Notes: generated by a model from the letters alone, not told the origin. A DNA stretch of 64,000 nt from an uncultured Phascolarctobacterium sp. (GCA_958448515.1 CAUDEF010000003.1:1-64000), one strand, 5' to 3'; shown: positions 51,488-61,241, counted from the stretch's first letter. Made by a program: numbers and translations.

Positions 51488-54400
51488 CTATCTTAACTTA
51501 GCTCTTTTTTCTTTCCAATCTTCAAACAACAAATAAATAATTGGTACAACCAACAAAGTAAGTACTGTAGATGTAATAAGACCGCCTATAAGTACCACAC
51601 CCATGGACTGACGCAGTTCTGCACCGGCACCAATACCAAGAGCAATTGGCAGCATACCCAAAATCGTTGACAGCGTTGTCATTAAAATAGGTCTTAACCT
51701 TAAGGAACATGCATCTACAACTGCAGTCTGCAGATCTTTTCCTTTAGCTCGTTCCTGGTTGGCATAATCGACCAGCAATATTGCATTTTTAGTAACCAGG
51801 CCCAAAAGCATGGTAAATCCTATTAAACTCATCATATTAGCTGTCTGCCCAGCTACCAGTAAGCCTAATACCGCTCCAATTACAGCAAAAGGAAGTGACA
51901 CCATTATAATAAATGGCTGTGAAAAACTTTCAAACTGAGCAGCCAAAACCATATAGACAACAACAACCGCAAGCACAACTGCTTTAGTAATTTCATTAAA
52001 AGAACGATTCATTGTTTCGGCCTGACCAATCATTTTATAGGAATATCCCTGCGGCATATTCATTTCCGGAATAAGTTCATTCTGTATTTTTTGCAGCAGT
52101 TCACCCGGAGAAATACCTACAGTATTAGCATAAACAACAATTTGTCTTTGCTTATCCTCACGCTCTATCCTTGTTGGTCCGGACTCAAGATTAACATCTG
52201 CTACGTCGCCAAGGCGAATAAATCTTCCATCCGGTGACGAAATTCGCAAATTTTTAACACTGTTGATATCAGTTCTGTCACTTAAAGGCAGCTGTAAAAT
52301 AATATCATAGTCATTATCACCGATAGTATAGCTGTTGCCTGTAGACTTGCCCATAAACGCCATTTCAACAACTTCGCCTACAGATGTAGCATCAAGTCCC
52401 AGCGTACTTGCTTTAGCCTGATCTAATCTGATGGTAATTTCCGGCTGTTCATCTGAATCAGAAATATCCACATCACTGGCACCAGGAACTTTTCTGATTA
52501 ATTCAGCCAGCTCCTGAGCATATTCTTTCAGCAATTTTATATCATTGCCACGCAAGCCTATCTGAACAGGTCTGCTGTCGCCCCTGCTGCCACCCTGATT
52601 GGAAACTACAGTAACATTGAGCCCATTGACATTTCTGAATTCACGTCTAAGGTCATCCATTATCTCCTGCATGGTTCTGTCTCTCATATCAGCAGGTTTC
52701 AGTCTTACCTCTATTGAGCCCTGATTTACAGGATTTCTGCCATTACCTATATTCATTGCCGCAATACGTACTTCCGGCAGGCTGCTTATTTCCTGCTGCA
52801 CAGGTGTCGCCAGTGCAATGGTTTTTTCAAGACTTGTACCAATAGGCGCCTTAAAGTTAACACTAAACTCACCGGAGTCATAAGTGGGCTGATACTCTGT
52901 TCCCACAAACGGAAGCAGCAAAAGATTCATAAAAAGAGAAATTACGCCGATGACGATAATTTTTATCGGATGTTTCAGCGCTAAAGCCATTACCTCGTTG
53001 TATACTTCCCTGCTGCTTTGAAATGCATTTTCAAATTTATCAAGACATAACTGTACATATTTATTTCTCGGCTTTACTGCAGCAGCATTATTTTTCTCAT
53101 CTTTAAGCCAATAAGCAGACACCATCGGCGTTAAAGAAAAGGCCGCCAAAGTAGAAAACGCAACCGCAAAGGCAACAGTCAAGCCAAACTGCTTGAAATA
53201 CTGACCAATAGTCTCGCCCATACTTCCGATAGGCACAAAAACAGCCATAAGTGTAAAGGAAATAGCCAAAATAGCCAGCTTCAATTCTTCAGTAGCATCC
53301 CTTGCTGCCTGAAAAGGAGTTTTGCCCATCTCTATATGACGAAAAATATTCTCAATAACTACAATCGCGTCGTCAATCAAAATACCTACTGCAAGACTTA
53401 AAGCCATCAGCGACATATTGTTTAATGTGAAGTCCATATACTTCATCATAAAAAATGTTGCAATAACAGATGTCGGTATGCACAAACCGCCTATTACAGT
53501 GGCTCTGAAATTACGTAAAAAAAGATATGTAATAAATAATGCCAGAAAACCGCCAAATAAAATTGCGTTCCAAACATCTGCAATATTTTCACGAATATAA
53601 ACAGACTGGTCACGAACAACATCAACTTTAATGTCCTGAGGCAATGTTGTCAGCTTAAGCTCTGCCATTTTGGCATTAACACCATCAATAACATCAACAG
53701 TATTTGTTTTAGACTGTTTATGTACATTGACCATTACACAAGGATTTCCATTAGCACTGGCAAAAGTATCTTCTTCTTCCCAACCATCAACTACATCAAC
53801 AACGTCCCGCAAATAAACAGGAATCCCGTTATAATTTTTTATTACAATATTTTTTACATCATCAACATTAGCAAATTTACCGACTGTACGTACAGTGATC
53901 TCCATATCACCGTTCTTGGCTTTACCACCGGGAGTATTGTAGTTTTCTGCATTTACTTTGCTTAAAACATCCTGAAAACTTAAATCATACTGCACTAATT
54001 TTTCAGGTTTTATAATAAGTCTTATAGCACGCGTACTGGCACCCAAAACATTGACTTCAGATACGCCCTCTACCATTTGCAGTTCATCTTTAATTGAGTC
54101 TTCAATAATACGTCTTATTTCACCCCTGCTGCGTACATCAGAAGCAAAGGTTAGACCTAAAATTGGCCGTGAGCTTAAATCAACTGTCTGCACTACAGGC
54201 TCATCAATGTCATCTGGCAAACGCTTGCGCACTCCGGCAACCTTTTCACGTACTTCGCTGGCCATAACCTGAGGATCAACACCAAAATCAAACTCCAGTA
54301 CAGTTTCACTGTATCCTTCCAAAACAGTAGATGATAAGTTTTTTATACCAGCAACCTGACTGACACGGCTTTCTATTGGCTTAGTAACCAAGGTTTCCAT

Positions 54401-54568
54401 CTCTTCGGGGGATGCTCCGTCATATGTTACACGTACACTTACAATAGGTACATCCACATCAGGATTTAAGTCTACCCCAATATCCGGATAACTGCGAATA
54501 CCAAAAACTACCAGCAATAAAATAAACATGGTTGTAAATACAGGCCGACGAATAAATGTAGATATCAT
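51488..54568 (-). CDS. RND-family efflux pump (AcrB/HAE type)
   Basis: A pump of about 1026 residues that uses the proton gradient to drive export across the envelope. It begins MISTFIRRPVFTTMF, the family opening. There are 12 expected membrane segments, with GILIDDAIVVIENIFRHIE in TM4, where the two Asp carry protons, and large periplasmic loops. ATG 54568 fits the family better than GTG 54577, which lies inside the adaptor gene. No outer-membrane channel gene follows. Substrate is unknown; HAE pumps export drugs, bile acids or lipids. Confidence 0.95.
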   Translation of the reverse strand: MISTFIRRPVFTTMFILLLVVFGIRSYPDIGVDLNPDVDVPIVSVRVTYDGASPEEMETLVTKPIESRVSQVAGIKNLSSTVLEGYSETVLEFDFGVDPQVMASEVREKVAGVRKRLPDDIDEPVVQTVDLSSRPILGLTFASDVRSRGEIRRIIEDSIKDELQMVEGVSEVNVLGASTRAIRLIIKPEKLVQYDLSFQDVLSKVNAENYNTPGGKAKNGDMEITVRTVGKFANVDDVKNIVIKNYNGIPVYLRDVVDVVDGWEEEDTFASANGNPCVMVNVHKQSKTNTVDVIDGVNAKMAELKLTTLPQDIKVDVVRDQSVYIRENIADVWNAILFGGFLALFITYLFLRNFRATVIGGLCIPTSVIATFFMMKYMDFTLNNMSLMALSLAVGILIDDAIVVIENIFRHIEMGKTPFQAARDATEELKLAILAISFTLMAVFVPIGSMGETIGQYFKQFGLTVAFAVAFSTLAAFSLTPMVSAYWLKDEKNNAAAVKPRNKYVQLCLDKFENAFQSSREVYNEVMALALKHPIKIIVIGVISLFMNLLLLPFVGTEYQPTYDSGEFSVNFKAPIGTSLEKTIALATPVQQEISSLPEVRIAAMNIGNGRNPVNQGSIEVRLKPADMRDRTMQEIMDDLRREFRNVNGLNVTVVSNQGGSRGDSRPVQIGLRGNDIKLLKEYAQELAELIRKVPGASDVDISDSDEQPEITIRLDQAKASTLGLDATSVGEVVEMAFMGKSTGNSYTIGDNDYDIILQLPLSDRTDINSVKNLRISSPDGRFIRLGDVADVNLESGPTRIEREDKQRQIVVYANTVGISPGELLQKIQNELIPEMNMPQGYSYKMIGQAETMNRSFNEITKAVVLAVVVVYMVLAAQFESFSQPFIIMVSLPFAVIGAVLGLLVAGQTANMMSLIGFTMLLGLVTKNAILLVDYANQERAKGKDLQTAVVDACSLRLRPILMTTLSTILGMLPIALGIGAGAELRQSMGVVLIGGLITSTVLTLLVVPIIYLLFEDWKEKRAKLR

Positions 54569-54569
54569 T

Positions 54570-55679
54570 TTATGCACCAGCCTTACTTATGTTTACTTTA
54601 CTGCCTTCACGCAATTTATTCTGTCCGCCTACAACTATTACTTCATCTCCATTTAAGCCTCTTAAAACTTCAGCAATTTTATCATCGGAATAACCAATAT
54701 CAATAACTTTTCTGGTTACCATTCCTTCATCATTTACTACAAATACAGTCTTCTGATCGTCACGCATTACTATCGCATAAACAGGTATAGTAAGAATATT
54801 TTCTTTTGGTTTTGCAGTCATTTTTACATTAGCAAAAACACCGGCTAAAATACCTTCTGTATTATTTATGCCAACTTCAGTTTCAAAGGTATGTGAAGGC
54901 AAATCAGCTACCGGAGATATACGCACAATTTTGCCGATAATTTTTTTGTTGTCCAAAGCAGCAACAGTAACCTCTGCCTCGCCGCCAACATGCACACCAA
55001 GTATCTGTCCTTCCGGAATATCAATAATCGTTTTAAGTTTTCTTATATCTGCCACAGCAAACAAAGGAGTTCCCGCCTTGGCATAGTAGCCTTCCTGATA
55101 ATAACGCTTGTAAACGATACCATCTTCAGGAGCAGTTACTACGGTACCCATAGATTTAGACTGCATTCCCTCCAAAACACCCTGAGCACTTCTTAATTTT
55201 GCAACGGCATTATCACGTGCATAACGAAAGTCATCTACAGCCTGCTGAGAAACAGCACCGCGTTCATACAACATTTCATAACGTTTTAAATCATTTTCTG
55301 CCTTGCGTAAATTAACCTGAGCGTCAGAATAGCTGCCCTGAGCCGCCAGCAAGTCGGCACTTGTATCATCCTGTTCCAAAAGAGCAAGCACCTGACCTCT
55401 GGTTACTCTGTCGCCTTCTTTAACGTATACCTTCTCTATTCTTCCATCAACCTTAGCAGCTATTTCAGCCTGCCATACAGGTTCCAGTGTACCAGAAAAT
55501 TCCAATACAGGAGTTATAGTCATTCTTTCAGGGGCAGCAGTTTCTACAGTTACAGTTTTACTCTGCATAACTTTTGCCGCCTTTTCACGGTTCTCCTGAA
55601 TATTATCAAAAACTCTATATCCAACAACCAGTAAAACTGCCGCTGCCACAGCAAGTAATATTTTAAACTTATTGCTCAA
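54570..55679 (-). CDS. RND periplasmic adaptor (membrane fusion protein)
   Basis: A 369-residue adaptor that bridges the pump and an outer-membrane channel. It starts with an N-terminal membrane anchor (ILLAVAAAVLLVVGYRVF) and no lipobox Cys. The lipoyl half has IAAKVDGRIEKVYVKEGDRV and TRGQVLALLEQDD; a coiled-coil hairpin spans about residues 110-180; the second lipoyl half is VTAPEDGIVYKRY. TTG at 55679 follows TTGGAG by eight bases, while a longer upstream frame would add 17 residues without a site. It heads the nine-gene run. Confidence 0.93.
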   Translation of the reverse strand: MSNKFKILLAVAAAVLLVVGYRVFDNIQENREKAAKVMQSKTVTVETAAPERMTITPVLEFSGTLEPVWQAEIAAKVDGRIEKVYVKEGDRVTRGQVLALLEQDDTSADLLAAQGSYSDAQVNLRKAENDLKRYEMLYERGAVSQQAVDDFRYARDNAVAKLRSAQGVLEGMQSKSMGTVVTAPEDGIVYKRYYQEGYYAKAGTPLFAVADIRKLKTIIDIPEGQILGVHVGGEAEVTVAALDNKKIIGKIVRISPVADLPSHTFETEVGINNTEGILAGVFANVKMTAKPKENILTIPVYAIVMRDDQKTVFVVNDEGMVTRKVIDIGYSDDKIAEVLRGLNGDEVIVVGGQNKLREGSKVNISKAGA

Positions 55680-55721
55680 AAATATCACTCCAAACAATTT
55701 TTTATACTTACAGATATCAAT

Positions 55722-55751
55722 ATTATACAACTTTTTTCATGATATTAGCAA
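55722..55751 (-). promoter_or_regulatory. Candidate promoter of the RND-lar-glycolipid run
   Basis: On the minus strand TTGCTA (55746-55751), 18 bases, then TATAAT (55722-55727). No terminator was seen between the pilO stop (55788) and this point, so read-through from the pil genes is possible. Confidence 0.55.
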
Positions 55752-55787
55752 TAAATGCCTCTATGCTGAGCAACACTTTCATTACGG

Positions 55788-56327
55788 CTAATTTAATTCA
55801 TATACTTTCAATAAAGCTTTTAATTCAATATTACCGGTACTTTCATTTCCTTTTATCGAAACCTGCTTCAGTACAAAGCAGCTGCTGGTTGCTTCAATAT
55901 AATCTAAAAACTTTAAAATATTAAAATAATTACCGCTGATAACCAGTTCTACAGGTATTTCAAAAATCTTTCCCTCTGTCTTTGTTTCCATAACCTTACA
56001 TGTTAATACCTTGATATTCCATTTATTACCAGCAACATAAAAGCTGTCCAGCATTTTAGCTGTATCAACTTCCTGTGGTACTTTTTTGCGCAGCTGGATT
56101 AATTCAGCTTTTTTCTCTGTAATAAAACTTTCATAATCAGTATGTTGGGCAGCAAATTTTTCATATGCTGCTATTTGACTTTGCAAAAAAGCTGCCTGCT
56201 GTTTCTGTAATTGTATTTTTTCTATCATTGTAGTAAGAAAGATATTATACACTATATATCCTATAGACAGCGCAATAATAAAAATCCAAACAGCGTTCTT
56301 TTCCTGATTTTGTATCTTAATTTTCAT
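55788..56327 (-). CDS. pilO: PilO-like type IV pilus inner-membrane protein
   Basis: A 179-residue bitopic protein: a short basic N-terminus, one membrane segment (WIFIIALSIGYIVYNIFL), a coiled coil to about residue 85 and a C-terminal ferredoxin-like domain (IPVELVISGNYFNILKFLDY). This is the PilO/GspM layout. PilO pairs with PilN in the alignment complex. It overlaps the upstream pilM-pilN fusion by 11 bases. No pilP or pilQ follows. Identification is by layout more than sequence. Confidence 0.78.
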   Translation of the reverse strand: MKIKIQNQEKNAVWIFIIALSIGYIVYNIFLTTMIEKIQLQKQQAAFLQSQIAAYEKFAAQHTDYESFITEKKAELIQLRKKVPQEVDTAKMLDSFYVAGNKWNIKVLTCKVMETKTEGKIFEIPVELVISGNYFNILKFLDYIEATSSCFVLKQVSIKGNESTGNIELKALLKVYELN

Positions 56328-57762
56328 TCTTTTTATTTCTTACCTCCGCCAGCAAAAAATACATAATTCCTGCATTATTATCATTTTCAATTTTACGCAA
56401 TTCTACAATTTTTCCTCCGGAAAAAATTTTACTTGCCTTAATATTATGTAAAAATTTTTCTACGTCTGCAGATGCTGCGGCCTTACCTTTTATTTCAATC
56501 TGAAAAAGCTGCTCACTATTTTTCTCCTGTATATTTTCTATCCAGCAATTTTGCGGAATAATTAACCCCAATTCTTTAAGCAGCAAACTCCATTTATAAA
56601 CTTTAGAATCAATAAGCGCAATCTGCTTTTCCAGATTATTTATCTCTGCTTGCATTTCTCTGCTTTCCTCATACCGCTGCTCCCACACATCCATCTGCGC
56701 AAGCCTATTTTGCAATTTTTCCAATCTGCTTTCTTCCTGCAAGGATAAAAAAGCCAGCAATGCCCAACTGAAGCACAAAATGCCTATAACAGCAGCAGAA
56801 GCATAGTAAAATAATTTTTTACTGTATATTATTTTGTTTTTATCTTTTCCCAGGAAATTGATTGAAGACTTTTGTAAAATACCTGTTCCTGCACCTATAA
56901 CAGTATGATAATTCTTTGCAATCTCAGACACTTCTTCACCAGTCAGAAACTCTCCATCCCAGCTGACTGTATCATTAAAATTACTGTACTCATATAAAAA
57001 TGTATCTGACTGCCTGTCTGAAAGAGAAATTCCTTTCCCAATTAAAACATTATTAACTGATATATCTTTCGTTATAAATATTTCTTCAGAAAATTTTTCA
57101 ATTTCATCTTCAAAAATACTATTTATATCAGCATCATAAAAAGCACAGGGCTTATTGTTCTCGTAAACCGTAAACCTGACAGCATCAGAAAATTGTTCTG
57201 CATAAATAAATTTATCATCATTAAACTTCTTTAATATTCCATTTCCAAAGCTGCTTTCTGTAACCGCAATCAGATTTTTTCCTAAAACTTTACAGCAGCT
57301 TTTCCAAAACTCCAAATACTTATTTTCTGCAGCGTATACAAGAACATCTAATGTATCTCTTTCCTGTTTTCTTAATGTAACAGCACGCATTGAATATGTA
57401 TTTTCTGTAAAAGGAATATATTGTTCTTTTTCCCAGTTTAAGGCTTCGCTTACTTCCTTATCATCCATTGCAGGTAATGTAATTACCTGCCTGAATACTG
57501 TTTCATCTGATAAGAGTACTCCGATATTTTTAATTTGCTGCATATTATTAGCTTCTAAAAAATCAGCTATGAAAAAAGTAAAATCATCGCAATATTCTAA
57601 ATATTTGAACGAAAAAAATTTTTCATTCAAAAGTTTACTGGCAACTTTTACCGCATAGACATTATCATCTTTAACTAGAACTGCAGCCTTTAATTCTGTC
57701 TCGCTGGTGCTCAGACAAAGTATCTCTTTAATATCATTATTCAAAAAATCTTTTACATTCAT
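56317..57762 (-). CDS. PilM-PilN fusion protein
   Basis: A 481-residue protein joining two pilus parts that are usually separate. Residues 1-300 look like PilM, the actin-like cytoplasmic ATPase fold (LPAMDDKEVSEALNWEKEQY, and a late VIGAGTGILQK). Residues 300-481 look like PilN: a short cytoplasmic INFL motif (SSINFLGKDKN), one membrane segment (about 318-338), a coiled coil and a C-terminal ferredoxin-like domain. The INFL motif is what PilM binds in split systems, so the fusion places partner next to partner. It lies 15 bases after pilD. Confidence 0.75.
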   Translation of the reverse strand: MNVKDFLNNDIKEILCLSTSETELKAAVLVKDDNVYAVKVASKLLNEKFFSFKYLEYCDDFTFFIADFLEANNMQQIKNIGVLLSDETVFRQVITLPAMDDKEVSEALNWEKEQYIPFTENTYSMRAVTLRKQERDTLDVLVYAAENKYLEFWKSCCKVLGKNLIAVTESSFGNGILKKFNDDKFIYAEQFSDAVRFTVYENNKPCAFYDADINSIFEDEIEKFSEEIFITKDISVNNVLIGKGISLSDRQSDTFLYEYSNFNDTVSWDGEFLTGEEVSEIAKNYHTVIGAGTGILQKSSINFLGKDKNKIIYSKKLFYYASAAVIGILCFSWALLAFLSLQEESRLEKLQNRLAQMDVWEQRYEESREMQAEINNLEKQIALIDSKVYKWSLLLKELGLIIPQNCWIENIQEKNSEQLFQIEIKGKAAASADVEKFLHNIKASKIFSGGKIVELRKIENDNNAGIMYFLLAEVRNKKNEN

Positions 57763-57777
57763 TATTCTCTCCTGCTA

Positions 57778-58533
57778 TTAAAATATTTTACTGTACCAAA
57801 ACCATAAGGTATTGCCCCACACTAAGGCAATAAAAGCCCCTATACACAAAAATGGTCCAAAAGCTACTGCATCCCTGCGATTTTTTAACCCACTCACCAA
57901 CAATAAAATTGCAGTCATTCCTCCAAAAACAAAAGCTGTTAAAAGACATATCAGTATTTTATCTACACCAAGCCATATCCCCAGGGCAAATGCAAGTTTG
58001 ACATCTCCCAGACCCATTCCTCCACGGCTTAAAATAAAAATAAGACCTAAAATACATAATCCTGTCAATCCGCCATATAAACTTTGCCATAAATCTTTAT
58101 GAAAATAATATCCATAAACAATTCCGGCAAAGAAAAGAAATATTGATAATTCATCCAGTAAAATCTGATTATCGTAATCAATAAAAGCCTGCACTATAAG
58201 TACAGCAGTAAAAATATCTATCATGAGCATCTGTGCCCAGTAAGGAAAATAATTACCTACCAGTACCAATAATATACCAGTAAGAAATTCAACAACAAAA
58301 CTTCTCAAGCCAAACTTTGTACCACAATAGGCACATCGGCCATGTAAAAAAATGCAGCTGATTAAAGGTATCATCTCTAAAAATTTCAGTTTATGCATAC
58401 AAAAATCACATCTTGATCTTGTAAGAAGAGATTCTCCTGCCGGCAGTCGGTAAATACATACACTTAGAAAACTTCCTGTACAGCATCCTGTTATAAAAAG
58501 GATAAAATTGAATATAAACATTTGTGTATCCAT
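57778..58533 (-). CDS. pilD: Prepilin peptidase/N-methyltransferase
   Basis: A 251-residue A24 aspartic protease in the inner membrane that cleaves and methylates prepilins. The N-terminal zinc site has CDFC and CAYC. The two catalytic Asp are in VQAFIDYDNQILLDE and GMGLGDVKLAFALG. About eight membrane segments. GGAG lies upstream of the ATG. It heads the pilD-pilMN-pilO unit; no pilins, PilB, PilC or PilT are in the window, so those must lie elsewhere. Confidence 0.93.
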   Translation of the reverse strand: MDTQMFIFNFILFITGCCTGSFLSVCIYRLPAGESLLTRSRCDFCMHKLKFLEMIPLISCIFLHGRCAYCGTKFGLRSFVVEFLTGILLVLVGNYFPYWAQMLMIDIFTAVLIVQAFIDYDNQILLDELSIFLFFAGIVYGYYFHKDLWQSLYGGLTGLCILGLIFILSRGGMGLGDVKLAFALGIWLGVDKILICLLTAFVFGGMTAILLLVSGLKNRRDAVAFGPFLCIGAFIALVWGNTLWFWYSKIF

Positions 58534-58550
58534 ATTTCAGCTCCAAAAAT

Positions 58551-58582
58551 AAAAAGACTCCTGTTTTCACAGGAGTCTTTTT
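58551..58582 (-). terminator. ppsA terminator
   Basis: A 14-bp stem AAAAAGACTCCTGT (58551-58564) with ACAGGAGTCTTTTT (58569-58582), loop TTTC. It separates ppsA from the pil genes. Confidence 0.92.
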
Positions 58583-58596
58583 AAAAGTTTAGATAA

Positions 58597-60984
58597 TTAC
58601 TTCCATTCTAAATCTTCAACTTCTGCACGGCCACGACCAGTAAGCGCGTCCATCATAACACGTTGTTCAATCTGAGCAACAAGTTTTTTGGTAAATTTAA
58701 CAGTATCAGGATTTACAGAGATGCTGTCAATACCGCTCTTGATGAGGAATTCACAGAATTCAGGATATACACTGGGCGCCTGACCGCAGATAGAAACAGT
58801 CTTGCCGTCTTTATGTGCAACATCAATAAGATGACGAATTGCACGTTTAACAGCCAGATTTCTCTCATCATAAATGTGAGATACTGTATCGTTATCACGA
58901 TCACAACCTAACACGAGCATAGTCAAATCATTAGAACCGATAGAATAGCCATCAACATATTTATTAAATTGATCCGCAAGGATGATGTTAGAAGGAATTT
59001 CTGCCATCAGCCATACTTTGAAATCTTTACCACGTTCCAAACCGCAGTCTGCCATAATCTTAACAACTTTTTCACATTCTTCAACGTTACGGCAGAAAGG
59101 AATCATTACGTTCAAGTTTTTCAAACCAAATTCTTCACGAACTTTACGTACTGCAAGGCATTCAAGTTTGAATGCTTCGATATATTTAGGATCATAGTAG
59201 CGGGAAGCACCGCGCCAGCCAAGGAGTGCAGAAGGCTCGTACGGTTCGAACTCATCGCCGCCTTTCAGATCGCGATATTCACTGGATTTGAAATCGCTGA
59301 AACGCAGGGTAACAGGTCTTGGAGCCATTGCCTGGCAAACCTGACGCATACCTTCAGCCAGCTGATCAACAACTTTTTCCGGATGACCGGTTTTAATCAG
59401 ATACAGCGGGTGTTCATGGATATAAGTAGTCCAGATGAACTCTTCACGCATCAGACCTATACCATCACAGGGGAGAGAAGAATATTTTTCAGCCAGATCA
59501 GGATCACCTAAGTTCATATAAACTTTAGTTCCGGTAGGCGGGAAATATTCAGCAGCAGCTACAACCTGCTGCGCAGCCTGTTCTTTTTTAGGCTCTTCAA
59601 TAATGCCTTCATATACAACGCCATGAGTTGCATCAACAGTTACATCAATACCATCCTGAATGGTAGTAGTAGCTGCTTCGCCACGGCTCTTGGTACCTAC
59701 GATACAGGGAATACCAAGTTCACGGCTTACGATAGACGCATGGCAGGTCATTCCGCCGCTGTCGGTAACAATAGCTTTAGCTTTTTTCATTGCCGGAACC
59801 CAGTCAGGAGCGGTCATTTCAGTTACCAGAATTTCTCCTTCCTTGAATTCGTCAATGCGGGAAGGATCAAGAATAACATGAACTTTACCTGCAACATTAC
59901 CAGGGCTTGCCGGTAAACCTTTAACAATTACTTTACGATCTGCAGCCACTGCTTTTTTCTCCTCTTTTTTAGGAGCACCATTTTCTTTATTACGACGGCT
60001 CCATACGGTTTCCGGACGAGCTTGAAGAATCCAGATTTTATTGTCGCGCTCATCAACGCCCCATTCCATATCCATATAGCAGCCATAATGTGCTTCAATT
60101 TTCTTAGCATAACCAGCTAATTCTAGAATTTGCTCATCAGTAAGTTTTTGCATGTTTTGCTCATCAAGAGGTACTACCTGCTCTTCGCAGTCACCGCCTG
60201 CTTTACGAACGAGCTTAATATCCTGAGTATTAACATTTTTCTCAATAATCTTATGACCAGCTTTTTCTACAGTGTAGTTGTCAGGAGTTACTGTACCCTG
60301 AACAACATATTCGCCAAGACCCCATGCACCTTCAATAAGAATGTTTTCGTCATCACCGGTAGCAACGTTTACAGTAAACATAACGCCTGCAGCTTTGGAG
60401 AATACCATCATTTGGATAGCAGCACTCAACGCAACATCCAGATGATCAAAGCCCTGTTTTTCACGATAGTAAACAGCACGATCGGTAAAGCAGGATGCAT
60501 AGCATTCTTTTACTTTTTCAATAATGGTCTGAGCACCCTGAACATTCAGATAAGTATCCTGCTGACCAGCAAAGCTTGCATCAGGAAGATCTTCTGCAGT
60601 AGCACTGCTGCGAACAGCAACATAGGGCTGATCAATACCCATTTTTCTGCCCAGTTCTTCATAAGCTTCAGCAATAGCCTGTTGAAGATCTTCAGGCATT
60701 TCTTTATCTAAAATAGCTTTACGGATACGTGCGCAAACATCACGCAGTAAAGCACTGTTTTCCACATCAGTAAGTTCTGCAACAAGATTACGAACTTCTT
60801 CTTCCAAACCGCTTTTTTCAAAGAAATATCTGTAAGCATAAGCTGTGGTAGCAAAACCATACGGTACAGGCACATCAACTTTTGCAGTCATTTCACCCAA
60901 AGAGGAAGACTTACCACCAACAATAGCTACATCTTCTCTTTCCAACTGTTCAAACCAGAGAAGAAATTGATTTTCTTTTTCCAT
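58597..60984 (-). CDS. ppsA: Phosphoenolpyruvate synthase
   Basis: A 795-residue enzyme that makes PEP from pyruvate and ATP for gluconeogenesis. The N-terminal ATP-grasp domain has VGGKSSSLGEM and VAVRSSATAEDLPDASFAGQ. The swivelling domain carries the phospho-His in GGMTCHASIVSRELGIPCIVG. The C-terminal barrel has EIPSNIILADQF and the catalytic Cys in VSICGQAPS. Full length. It stands alone with its own promoter, operator-like palindrome and terminator. It suits a cell that lives on organic or amino acids. Confidence 0.96.
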   Translation of the reverse strand: MEKENQFLLWFEQLEREDVAIVGGKSSSLGEMTAKVDVPVPYGFATTAYAYRYFFEKSGLEEEVRNLVAELTDVENSALLRDVCARIRKAILDKEMPEDLQQAIAEAYEELGRKMGIDQPYVAVRSSATAEDLPDASFAGQQDTYLNVQGAQTIIEKVKECYASCFTDRAVYYREKQGFDHLDVALSAAIQMMVFSKAAGVMFTVNVATGDDENILIEGAWGLGEYVVQGTVTPDNYTVEKAGHKIIEKNVNTQDIKLVRKAGGDCEEQVVPLDEQNMQKLTDEQILELAGYAKKIEAHYGCYMDMEWGVDERDNKIWILQARPETVWSRRNKENGAPKKEEKKAVAADRKVIVKGLPASPGNVAGKVHVILDPSRIDEFKEGEILVTEMTAPDWVPAMKKAKAIVTDSGGMTCHASIVSRELGIPCIVGTKSRGEAATTTIQDGIDVTVDATHGVVYEGIIEEPKKEQAAQQVVAAAEYFPPTGTKVYMNLGDPDLAEKYSSLPCDGIGLMREEFIWTTYIHEHPLYLIKTGHPEKVVDQLAEGMRQVCQAMAPRPVTLRFSDFKSSEYRDLKGGDEFEPYEPSALLGWRGASRYYDPKYIEAFKLECLAVRKVREEFGLKNLNVMIPFCRNVEECEKVVKIMADCGLERGKDFKVWLMAEIPSNIILADQFNKYVDGYSIGSNDLTMLVLGCDRDNDTVSHIYDERNLAVKRAIRHLIDVAHKDGKTVSICGQAPSVYPEFCEFLIKSGIDSISVNPDTVKFTKKLVAQIEQRVMMDALTGRGRAEVEDLEWK

Positions 60985-61027
60985 GATTACAGCTCCTTTA
61001 TGGTATCATATTCGGCTCTCGCCCTTA

Positions 61028-61067
61028 ATATAGTGTATACTATATCACACTTACAATTCTTATTCAA
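61028..61067 (-). promoter_or_regulatory. ppsA promoter with overlapping palindrome
   Basis: On the minus strand TTGAAT (61062-61067), 17 bases, then TATAGT (61039-61044). The inverted repeat ATATAGTGTATACTATAT (7-4-7, 61028-61045) covers the -10 box, a typical repressor position. Its 11-mer GTATACTATAT recurs at 61168-61178 upstream of the divergent small gene. Confidence 0.65.
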
Positions 61068-61212
61068 GTAAAACTTTACCAAAAAATGCAATAAATTTTA
61101 CACTTTATTAAGAGTATGTAACCAATACCAACTATATCTTCTATCAAAAGCAGTATTTTTCCTGCTGGTATACTATATAATGTACAATATTTTTAAGACA
61201 TCTGTAAAATAT

Positions 61213-61241
61213 TTTTCAAAAATCAGTAAAAATGCTACAAT
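61213..61241 (+). promoter_or_regulatory. Candidate promoter of the small acidic-protein gene
   Basis: An extended -10 TGCTACAAT (TACAAT at 61236-61241) with a weak -35 TTTTCA (61213-61218), spacer 17. The GTATACTATAT copy lies 35 bases upstream of the -35. Confidence 0.45.
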
